From Rhodocyclaceae bacterium (GTDB lineage: Bacteria > Pseudomonadota > Gammaproteobacteria > Burkholderiales > Rhodocyclaceae), in NCBI GenBank assembly GCA_016704145.1, contig JADJAS010000007.1:1550001-1614000 (forward strand): a DNA stretch of 64,000 nucleotides. The letters run 5' to 3'. The notes beneath the pieces are model-generated. The model did not search any database. It saw only the letters and a program-made list of their open reading frames with translations, and was not told the DNA's origin. Positions 57,327 through 64,000 of the stretch are shown here, in pieces; the stretch's first letter is position 1; the number at the start of each line of letters is the position of its first letter. Made by a program: the position numbers and the translations under genes.

Positions 57327-58655
57327 ATGCGCTTCCCAACGCCACTGTTGTTTTGTCTCGCGCTGAGCGCGCCGTCGATGGCCCTCGCGGCGGATGGCCC
57401 GGCCATCGCCGGTATTCCGGTCGACTTCATCCTGTTTGCCGCCACCCTGCTCGGGGTCGCGCTCTTTCATCACTATGTGCTGCAAGTGGCCCTCGCCGGC
57501 CTCGCCACCATTTCGCTATACAAGATCCTGGTCACCGGCTTCAAGTTCGGCCCCGGCATCGCCGGCTTCGCCGCCCACATTGGACACGAGTGGGTGCTGT
57601 TGGTGAACCTGTTCGGTCTGCTGGTCGGCTTCGCCCTGCTGGCGCGGCACTTCGAGGATTCCGGTGTGCCCGAGGTGCTGCCGCGCTACCTGCCCGAGGG
57701 CTGGCTGGGCCCCTTCGTCCTGCTGGCGATGATCTTCGTGCTATCCAGCTTTCTCGACAACATTGCCGCCGCGCTGATTGGCGGCACCATCGCCGCCAGC
57801 GTGTTCAAGCGCAAGGTGCACATCGGTTATCTCGCCGCGATCGTCGCGGCGTCGAATGCGGGCGGGGCCGGCTCGGTGGTCGGCGACACCACGACCACCA
57901 TGATGTGGATCGATGGCGTCGATCCGCTCGACGTTTTGCATGCCTACGTTGCCGCCGCCGTGGCCCTGGTGGTCTTCGGCATCCCCGCCGCCTTGCTGCA
58001 GCACAAGCACATGGCGATGAGCCGCGACTTCCACGCCGCGCACACCGTCGATTGGGTGCGCGTCGGCATCGTCGCCTTCATGTTGGTCGCCGCCATCGCC
58101 ACCAACGTCGCCATCAACCTCAACGCCCCCGAGCTGGCCGACCGCTTCCCCTTCCTCGGCGTGGCCGTGTGGGTGGCGCTGCTGCTGGCGGTGCCGTTGC
58201 GCAAGCCCGAGTGGAGTCTGGTGCCCGATGCCGTCAAGGGCTCGATATTCCTATTGTCGCTGGTCACCTGCGCGTCGATGATGCCGGTCGAGAAATTGCC
58301 CGCCGCCTCGTGGCAGACCGCTTTCGGCCTCGGCTTCGTTTCGGCCGTGTTCGACAACATTCCGCTCACCGCACTGGCCCTCAAGCAGGGCGGCTACGAC
58401 TGGGGCATGCTCGCCTACGCGGTCGGTTTTGGCGGCTCGATGCTCTGGTTTGGCTCATCGGCCGGCGTCGCGTTGTCCAACCTGTTTCCCGAAGCCAAGT
58501 CGGCGGTGCAGTGGCTGCGCCATGGCTGGTTCATCGCCGTCGGCTACATCGTCGGCTTCTTCGCCCTGCTGCTGATCCTGGGCTGGCAACCGCACGAACC
58601 GCACAAGCAAGTCAGCGGCGGCGGCACGCCGGCCCTCGTACAACCCGCCCATTGA
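57327..58655 (+). CDS. NhaD/ArsB-type (IT superfamily) membrane transporter
   Basis: 442 aa. N-terminal signal-like segment ALSAPSMALA, then about 11 membrane segments. The repeated FLDNIAAALIGG (near residue 145) and VFDNIPLTALALK (near 345) re-entrant motifs and GDTTTTMMWIDGV are characteristic of NhaD-like Na+/H+ antiporters and citrate-transporter-like proteins. Ion specificity not determinable. ATG 57327 with GAAGG 7 bp upstream. Followed closely by a secreted small protein. Confidence 0.82.
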   Translation: MRFPTPLLFCLALSAPSMALAADGPAIAGIPVDFILFAATLLGVALFHHYVLQVALAGLATISLYKILVTGFKFGPGIAGFAAHIGHEWVLLVNLFGLLVGFALLARHFEDSGVPEVLPRYLPEGWLGPFVLLAMIFVLSSFLDNIAAALIGGTIAASVFKRKVHIGYLAAIVAASNAGGAGSVVGDTTTTMMWIDGVDPLDVLHAYVAAAVALVVFGIPAALLQHKHMAMSRDFHAAHTVDWVRVGIVAFMLVAAIATNVAINLNAPELADRFPFLGVAVWVALLLAVPLRKPEWSLVPDAVKGSIFLLSLVTCASMMPVEKLPAASWQTAFGLGFVSAVFDNIPLTALALKQGGYDWGMLAYAVGFGGSMLWFGSSAGVALSNLFPEAKSAVQWLRHGWFIAVGYIVGFFALLLILGWQPHEPHKQVSGGGTPALVQPAH

Positions 58656-58664
58656 GTGATGCTC

Positions 58665-59078
58665 ATGAAGAAAATCCTGACCCTTGCCGCCCTTTGCTCC
58701 CTGCTGCTGGCGGCGCCGGCCGGCGCGCAACCCGCGCCGGTCGATCTCGGCAGCGACCCGGCCCACGCCGTGGCCGGCCGCGATCTCGCGGCGGACGACG
58801 CCAGGGTGGTGAAAGCCCGCGGCTGGCTGAAGAAAATCGCCGGCTCGACCGGCGAGAGCGAAGAGCAGGTGGCGGCCAGCGCCATGAAGCTGACACGCTT
58901 CTTCTTCGATTCGATCAAGCTGCGCATTCTGCCGGCCGAGGCGCTGGAAGGCATGGCCGCGCAGGCGGCGCCGGGCAAGGCCCTGTCCGACCTGACCTCG
59001 GGCTATTTCCAGGCGCGCCGCCTTTCGCCGGACAACAGCCACGTCGAAGCCATGAAAGCGCTGGCTGCGAAGCAGTAA
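58665..59078 (+). CDS. Small secreted protein of unknown function
   Basis: 137 aa from ATG 58665 with a signal peptide (MKKILTLAALCSLLLAAPAG) cleaved near AGA-QP. The mature part is helical and Ala/Lys-rich with RGWLKKIAGSTGESEEQVAA and LTRFFFDSIKLRILPAEALE. No family recognised. 9 bp after the transporter gene, probably cotranscribed with it; ATG 58659 is also possible. Confidence 0.65.
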   Translation: MKKILTLAALCSLLLAAPAGAQPAPVDLGSDPAHAVAGRDLAADDARVVKARGWLKKIAGSTGESEEQVAASAMKLTRFFFDSIKLRILPAEALEGMAAQAAPGKALSDLTSGYFQARRLSPDNSHVEAMKALAAKQ

Positions 59079-59191
59079 CCGGCGGTGCCCGCGGTAGCTC
59101 CGCCGCCCCGGCCCGCTGCGCCTCCCGCGACGTTCATCGTCCGTCGCCCGTGGTTTTGTCGGCCCGACGAAGCAGGTTAGCATTCGCCATC

Positions 59192-60205
59192 ATGAGACCC
59201 TGGCATTCCCATTTCGTCGGCACCTTCATCTTCTGCGCCGTCGCCGCCGCGTGCGCCTGGTACGTCGGTGGCTGGTCGGCGGTGGCCACGGTCTTGTTCC
59301 TGGGCGTGCTGGAAACCTCGCTGTCCTTCGACAACGCCGTGGTCAACGCCGGCATCCTCGCCCACTGGGATGAAAAGTGGCGTCGCCGCTTTCTCACCTG
59401 GGGCATCTTCATCGCCGTGTTCGGCATGCGCCTGGTGTTTCCGGTGATCATCGTCGCCGTCGCCGCCGGCATCGGTCCGGTCAAGGCGGTCGACCTGGCC
59501 ATCAACGATCCGGTCGAATACGGCAAGGCGCTGGCCGGCGCGCACCACCAGATCGCGGCGTTCGGCGGCGCCTTCCTGATGATGGTGTTCCTGCGTTTCT
59601 TCGTCGCCCGCCACAAGACCGAGCACTGGCTGGAAGTCGTCGAGCGGCCGCTCTCAAGGCTGGGCAAGCTGGAATCGATCGAGGCGGCGCTGACCCTGTT
59701 CGTGGTGCTGGCGGCGTCGTGGGCGTTCGGCGACCCGGCCCGGCAGGGCGAATTCGTCGTCGCCGGCGTCTGGGGCGTGGTGGTGTTCATCCTGGTCAAG
59801 GGCCTGGCGGCCCTGCTCGGCGGCGACGAGGAAGCCGCTCACACCCAGGTGGTCAAGCAGGGCGCCGCCGGCTTCCTCTACCTGGAAGTGCTCGACGCCA
59901 GCTTCTCGTTCGACGGCGTGGTCGGCGCCTTCGCCATGACCCACGATCTCGTCATCATCGCCCTTGGCCTCGGTGCCGGGGCCATGTTCGTGCGCAGTTT
60001 CACGCTGTTGCTGGTGGAACGCGGCACGCTGGATACCTATCGCTATCTGGAGCATGGCGCCTTCTGGGCGGTCGGCGCCCTGGCCGCCATCATGCTCGGG
60101 GGAGTTGAATTTCACATTCCCGAAGCCATAACAGGGCTGTTGGGCGCGGCGCTCATCGTCTGGGCGCTCGGTAGTTCGGTACGCGCGAACCGGCGTACTT
60201 CTTGA
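59192..60205 (+). CDS. DUF475 (TerC-related) integral membrane protein
   Basis: 337 aa, about 9 hydrophobic segments. The acidic membrane motifs [17 protein letters not shown] (near residue 40) and [20 protein letters not shown] (near 230) are the paired TerC/DUF475 signatures, thought to bind or move divalent cations. Shine-Dalgarno weak. Preceded by a 113-bp gap with a GCGACG/CGTCGC repeat and nothing else. Function unproven; TerC relatives are linked to Mn2+ export or tellurite resistance. Confidence 0.85.
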   Translation: MRPWHSHFVGTFIFCAVAAACAWYVGGWSAVATVLFLGVLETSLSFDNAVVNAGILAHWDEKWRRRFLTWGIFIAVFGMRLVFPVIIVAVAAGIGPVKAVDLAINDPVEYGKALAGAHHQIAAFGGAFLMMVFLRFFVARHKTEHWLEVVERPLSRLGKLESIEAALTLFVVLAASWAFGDPARQGEFVVAGVWGVVVFILVKGLAALLGGDEEAAHTQVVKQGAAGFLYLEVLDASFSFDGVVGAFAMTHDLVIIALGLGAGAMFVRSFTLLLVERGTLDTYRYLEHGAFWAVGALAAIMLGGVEFHIPEAITGLLGAALIVWALGSSVRANRRTS

Positions 60206-60227
60206 TGCACTGAAGGAGCAACCCACG

Positions 60228-61103
60228 ATGAAACGAATCTTCCTCCTGATCGTCACCAACATGGCCGTCATGGTCGTGCTGTCCATCGCCGCCAGCGTGC
60301 TCGGCGTCAACCGCTACCTCGCCGCCAACGGCATCAACTACGGCCAGCTGCTCGGCTTTGCCGCCATCATGGGCTTCGGCGGCGCCTTCATCTCGCTGCT
60401 GATGTCGAAGACCATGGCCAAGTTCTCCACGGGCGCGCAGGTCATCACCACGCCGGGCAACAGCACCGAGTACTGGCTGATGGAGACCGTCGGCCGCCAG
60501 GCCAAGGCCGCCGGCATCGGCATGCCCGAGGTCGCCATCTACGAAGGCGAACCGAATGCTTTCGCCACCGGCGCCAGCAAGAACAATTCGCTGGTCGCGG
60601 TGTCCACCGGCCTGCTGCAATCGATGAGCAAGGACGAAGCCGAGGCCGTGCTGGCGCATGAGGTCAGCCACGTCGCCAACGGCGACATGGTGACCATGAC
60701 GCTGATCCAGGGCGTGATGAACACTTTCGTCTTTTTCCTCTCGCGCGTGGTCGGCTTCATGATCGACAGCTTCCTGCGCCGCGGCGATGATCGTTCCGGC
60801 CCCGGCATCGGCTACTCGATTTCGGTGGTGGTGCTCGACATCCTGTTCGGCGTGCTGGCCGGCATCATCGTCGCCTGGTTCTCGCGCCAGCGCGAATTCC
60901 GCGCCGACGCCGGTTCCGCGAAACTCGAAGGTGGCCCGCGCAAGATGATTTCGGCGCTCCAGCGCCTTGGCGGCCTGCACCCCGAGCCGTTGCCGTCGAA
61001 CATGGCCAGCCTGGGCATCGCCGGCAAGGGTGGGGTGATGAGTTTGTTCGCCACCCACCCGAGCATCGAGGAGCGCATCGCCGCGCTGCAAAGTCAGCGC
61101 TGA
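60228..61103 (+). CDS. htpX: Membrane zinc metalloprotease HtpX
   Basis: 291 aa. Inner-membrane M48 protease of membrane-protein quality control. Zinc motif HEVSH (His144, Glu145, His148) in [20 protein letters not shown], third ligand Glu in [13 protein letters not shown] near 222; four hydrophobic segments. GGAGCAACCC before ATG. Confidence 0.96.
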   Translation: MKRIFLLIVTNMAVMVVLSIAASVLGVNRYLAANGINYGQLLGFAAIMGFGGAFISLLMSKTMAKFSTGAQVITTPGNSTEYWLMETVGRQAKAAGIGMPEVAIYEGEPNAFATGASKNNSLVAVSTGLLQSMSKDEAEAVLAHEVSHVANGDMVTMTLIQGVMNTFVFFLSRVVGFMIDSFLRRGDDRSGPGIGYSISVVVLDILFGVLAGIIVAWFSRQREFRADAGSAKLEGGPRKMISALQRLGGLHPEPLPSNMASLGIAGKGGVMSLFATHPSIEERIAALQSQR

Positions 61104-61116
61104 TGGCACGCCGCGC

Positions 61117-61779
61117 ATGAAATTCCTCGCCGGGCTGTTCGACAACAACCGCCGCTGGGCGGCGCGCGAAATTGCCGCCGACCCCGATTACTTCGCGCGC
61201 CTCGAAGCCATCCAGACGCCGGAATATCTCTGGATCGGCTGTTCCGACAGCCGCGTGCCGGCCAACCAGATCACCGGCCTCAAGCCCGGCGAGGTATTCG
61301 TCCATCGCAACGTCGGCAACGTCGTGGTGCACACCGACCTCAACTGCCTGTCGGTGCTGCAATACGCCGTGGACGTGCTTGGCATCCGCCATGTCATCGT
61401 CTGCGGCCACTACGGCTGCGGCGGCATCAAGGCCGCCCTCGAAGGCCGCTCGCTCGGCCTGATCGACAACTGGCTGCGCCACATCCAGGACGTCGGCGAG
61501 CGCCATGCCGCCGTGCTCGGCGCGCTGGCCGACGACACCGTGCGCCAGCGCTGCCTGTGCGAGCTCAACGTCATCGAGCAGGTGCGCAACGTCGCCCGCA
61601 CCACGCTGGTCGGCGATGCCTGGCGGCGCGGGCAGCCGCTCATGCTGCACGGCTGGATCTACGATCTCGCCGATGGCGCGCTGCGCGATCTCGATATCTC
61701 GATGAGCGCCGCCGCCGCGCCGGACGCCGTCGCCGGCGCCGCGCTCGATGGCCTGCGCACCCGCTACCTTGGCGCCTGA
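61117..61779 (+). CDS. can: Beta-class carbonic anhydrase
   Basis: 220 aa. Interconverts CO2 and bicarbonate in the cytoplasm. Zinc ligands Cys42, His98 and Cys101 (GCSDSRVPANQ, VCGHYGCGG) with the Asp44-Arg46 dyad. VHRNVGNVVVHTDLNCLSVL conserved. 13 bp after htpX. Confidence 0.95.
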   Translation: MKFLAGLFDNNRRWAAREIAADPDYFARLEAIQTPEYLWIGCSDSRVPANQITGLKPGEVFVHRNVGNVVVHTDLNCLSVLQYAVDVLGIRHVIVCGHYGCGGIKAALEGRSLGLIDNWLRHIQDVGERHAAVLGALADDTVRQRCLCELNVIEQVRNVARTTLVGDAWRRGQPLMLHGWIYDLADGALRDLDISMSAAAAPDAVAGAALDGLRTRYLGA

Positions 61780-61785
61780 CCGGCC

Positions 61786-63129
61786 ATGAGGCGCGCCCTG
61801 CCCGCGCTGCTTGTCTTGATGGCGTTGCCCGCCTGGGCGGCCGGCTCCGGCGTGGTCGGCGAGAACCTGCTCTGGCTGGCGCTGATCCTGATGAGCGCGC
61901 GGCTGTTCGCGCCGCTGGCCGAGCGCATCGGCTTTCCCGCCGTGCTCGGCGAACTGCTGCTCGGCGTCGTGCTCGGCAATCTGGCGCTGTTCGGCTTCCA
62001 CTACTTCGACACCGTCGCCGGCGACCCGATCATCGCCTTCATGGCCGAGCTGGGCGTCATCGTCCTGCTGCTGCAGATCGGTCTGGAGACCCGCCTGGCC
62101 GAGCTCGTCAAGGTTGGCGGCCGGGCCAGCCTGGTCGGCAGCTTCGGCATCGTCGTGCCCTTCGCGCTCGGCGCCTTCGTGGTTGGGCCGTGGCTGCTGC
62201 CTGGCCTGGAGCGCAACACCTATTTCTTCCTTGGCGCGACGCTGGCCGCGACTTCGGTGGGCATCACCGGCCGCGTCTTCCGCGACCTCGGCAAGCTCGG
62301 CATGCCGGCGGCGCGCATCGTGCTCGGCGCGGCGGTGATCGACGACGTGCTCGGCCTGGTCATCCTCGCCGTCGTTTCCAGCCTTGTCCAGGCCGGCCAG
62401 GTCAGCGTCGGCGAGGTGACGTGGATCATCGGCAAGAGCGTGCTTTTCCTAGCCGGCAGCATCTGGCTGGGCCGCATGATCGCGCCGCATTCCAGCCGCT
62501 GGCTGGCCCGGCTCGACGCCGGCCCGTCGATGCTGTTCGCGCAGGTGCTGGCCACCGGCCTGTTCCTGGCGTGGCTGGCGCACGCCGCCGGGCTGGCCCC
62601 GATCATCGGCGCCTTTGCCGCCGGACTGCTGTTCGAGCCGCTGTTCCTCAAGGATTTCCAGACGCCGCGCATCGTCCGCGAAATCGAGCCGCTGCTGCCC
62701 GCCGGCGAGCCCGGCCTGGTCGATCGCCTGCGGCCAATCCTGACCCGGCACGCCGGCCACCAGCACGAGCACATGATCGAGCCGATCGGCTACTTCTTCG
62801 TACCCGTCTTTTTCGTCCTCACCGGCATGCAGGTCGACCTGCGCACCCTGGCCGACCCGGCCGTCGTCGCCGTCGCGCTGGGCATCACCGCCGCCGCCGT
62901 GGTCGGCAAGCTGGCCGCCGGCGTGTTCGCCGGCGACGCCGGCAAGTGGATCGTCGGCTGGGGCATGGTGCCGCGCGGCGAAGTCGGCCTCATCTTCGCC
63001 ATGGTCGGCAAACAGCTCGGCGTCATCTCGGAAACCATGTTCTCCGTCATCGTCATCATGGTCATCCTCACCACCTTGATCACGCCGCCGGTGCTGACCT
63101 GGTTGCTGCGGCGCGGGGGCGGCGCTTGA
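61786..63129 (+). CDS. CPA2-family cation:proton antiporter
   Basis: 447 aa, about 12-13 membrane segments after a signal-like N-terminus (LPALLVLMALPAWAAG). GFPAVLGELLLGVVLGNLAL, ATSVGITGRVFRDLGKLGMP and the ion-site ARIVLGAAVIDDVLGLV pattern are typical of Na+(K+)/H+ exchangers of the CPA2 group. Lacks the TrkA-N domain present in the antiporter at 47993-49738. Its stop overlaps the next start (TGATG). Confidence 0.92.
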   Translation: MRRALPALLVLMALPAWAAGSGVVGENLLWLALILMSARLFAPLAERIGFPAVLGELLLGVVLGNLALFGFHYFDTVAGDPIIAFMAELGVIVLLLQIGLETRLAELVKVGGRASLVGSFGIVVPFALGAFVVGPWLLPGLERNTYFFLGATLAATSVGITGRVFRDLGKLGMPAARIVLGAAVIDDVLGLVILAVVSSLVQAGQVSVGEVTWIIGKSVLFLAGSIWLGRMIAPHSSRWLARLDAGPSMLFAQVLATGLFLAWLAHAAGLAPIIGAFAAGLLFEPLFLKDFQTPRIVREIEPLLPAGEPGLVDRLRPILTRHAGHQHEHMIEPIGYFFVPVFFVLTGMQVDLRTLADPAVVAVALGITAAAVVGKLAAGVFAGDAGKWIVGWGMVPRGEVGLIFAMVGKQLGVISETMFSVIVIMVILTTLITPPVLTWLLRRGGGA

Positions 63130-64000
63130 TGGGCATCTTTTGGTTCCTGCTCGGGCTTGGCGCCCTGGTCGCCGGCGCCGAACTGCTCGTGCGCGGCGCG
63201 TCGCGGCTGGCGCTGCTGTTCGGCATCTCGCCGCTGGTGGTCGGACTGACCGTCGTTTCCTTCGGTACCAGCGCGCCCGAACTGGCGGTGTCGGTTCAAT
63301 CGGCGTGGTCGGGCCAGGTGGACATCGCCATCGGCAACGTCGTCGGCAGCAACATCTTCAACGTGCTGGTCATCCTCGGCATTTCTGCACTGGTCGTGCC
63401 GCTGGTTGTGCACCAGCAGTTGATCCGCCAGGAAGTGCCCATCATGATCGGCGTGTCCCTGCTGCTGTGGGCGCTGGCGGCCGACGGCAGCATCGGTCGC
63501 GCAGAAGGTCTTCTCTTCGTCGGCATGCTGCTTGGCTACACGGCGCTCCTGGTCTGGCAAAGCCGGCGCGAAGGCCGGCAAGTGAATGTCGAATACGAAG
63601 AAGCCTTTGGCGACGGCGTGCCGGGCTGGCGCAACCACTGGTCCGTGCAGATCGCGCTCATCCTCGCCGGCTTGGCGCTGCTCGTGCTCGGCGCCCGCTG
63701 GCTGGTCGAGGCGGCCGTCGAGTTCGCGCGCTTTCTCGGTGTCAGCGAACTGATCATCGGCCTCACCATCGTCGCCGCCGGCACCTCGCTGCCGGAGGTG
63801 GCGACTTCCGTGCTCGCCGCCCTGCGCGGCGAACGCGACATCGCCGTCGGCAATGTCGTCGGCAGCAACATCTTCAACATCCTGGGCGTGCTCGGCGTTT
63901 CCGCCGCCGTCGCGCCCGCCGATCTGAGCGTCGCCCCTCAGGTGCTGGGCTTCGACCTGCCCGTGATGGCCGGCATCGCCGTCATCTGCCTGCCCATTTT
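63129..64000 (+). CDS. Calcium/sodium antiporter, CaCA family (3' end missing)
   Basis: 290 codons to the window edge without a stop. Two inverted repeats each with the alpha motif: SFGTSAPELAVSVQSAWSG followed by AIGNVVGSNIFNVLVILG, and AAGTSLPEVATSVLAALRG followed by AVGNVVGSNIFNILGVLG. The ion-coordinating Glu residues in both GTSxPE motifs are present. YrbG-like K+-independent exchanger in the inner membrane. Overlaps the preceding antiporter gene by one base. Confidence 0.93.
   Translation, partial: MGIFWFLLGLGALVAGAELLVRGASRLALLFGISPLVVGLTVVSFGTSAPELAVSVQSAWSGQVDIAIGNVVGSNIFNVLVILGISALVVPLVVHQQLIRQEVPIMIGVSLLLWALAADGSIGRAEGLLFVGMLLGYTALLVWQSRREGRQVNVEYEEAFGDGVPGWRNHWSVQIALILAGLALLVLGARWLVEAAVEFARFLGVSELIIGLTIVAAGTSLPEVATSVLAALRGERDIAVGNVVGSNIFNILGVLGVSAAVAPADLSVAPQVLGFDLPVMAGIAVICLPI

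Noticed and set aside
57353..60205. 950-codon open frame starting inside the NhaD-type transporter gene
   Set aside because: Only its last 337 codons (DUF475 protein from 59192) are a real gene; the rest is a shadow of the transporter and the small secreted protein.

Overview
The window is a stretch of a betaproteobacterial chromosome. The gene order, the ribosomal protein sequences, and the pilS-pilR-ampD and histone-H1-like neighbourhood fit the Rhodocyclales best; this placement is inferred from gene content and protein style, not from a search. No rRNA, tRNA, insertion sequence, prophage or CRISPR array was seen.

Region 1 (1-28807, all + strand) is the large transcription/translation superoperon: end of rplA, rplJ-rplL-rpoB-rpoC (rif), rpsL-rpsG-fusA-tuf (str), rpsJ to rpsQ (S10), rplN to secY-infA-rpmJ (spc), and rpsM-rpsK-rpsD-rpoA-rplQ (alpha). 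Four sigma70-like promoters with 17-bp spacers can be read by eye at the classical operon boundaries: ahead of rpsL, rpsJ, rplN and rpsM. Several intercistronic hairpins may be attenuators, processing sites or ribosomal-protein leaders.

Region 2 (28808-36245) holds a convergent Atm1-type ABC exporter, a thioesterase with a small Cys/His-motif membrane protein, the PilS-PilR two-component pair and ampD. A 475-bp intergenic region follows, then a Lys/Ala-rich histone-H1-like gene. The intergenic region carries what looks like an NrdR-controlled promoter (two NrdR-box-like palindromes exactly 31 bp apart, the first on the -10), but no ribonucleotide reductase gene follows. This is the most interesting site in the window.

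Region 3 (36312-47967) is carbon metabolism: GTP-dependent PEP carboxykinase (-) divergent from an NADP-malic enzyme/phosphotransacetylase-like fusion (+) with a patatin-like lipase, then a PBP7-type endopeptidase, an IclR regulator divergent from lutABC (L-lactate oxidation), and a TPR-methyltransferase fusion.

Region 4 (47993-64000) is GC-rich and full of membrane proteins. It contains a KefB/YbaL-type antiporter and a minus-strand trehalose operon, whose OtsA is fused to a receptor-like membrane N-terminus and is followed by OtsB, a GH15 hydrolase and a lipoprotein. Then come an SCO protein with an extra N-terminal domain, a DUF3124 protein, a UspA protein, an NhaD/ArsB-type transporter, a DUF475 membrane protein, HtpX, a beta-carbonic anhydrase, a CPA2 antiporter and a truncated Na+/Ca2+ exchanger running off the end.
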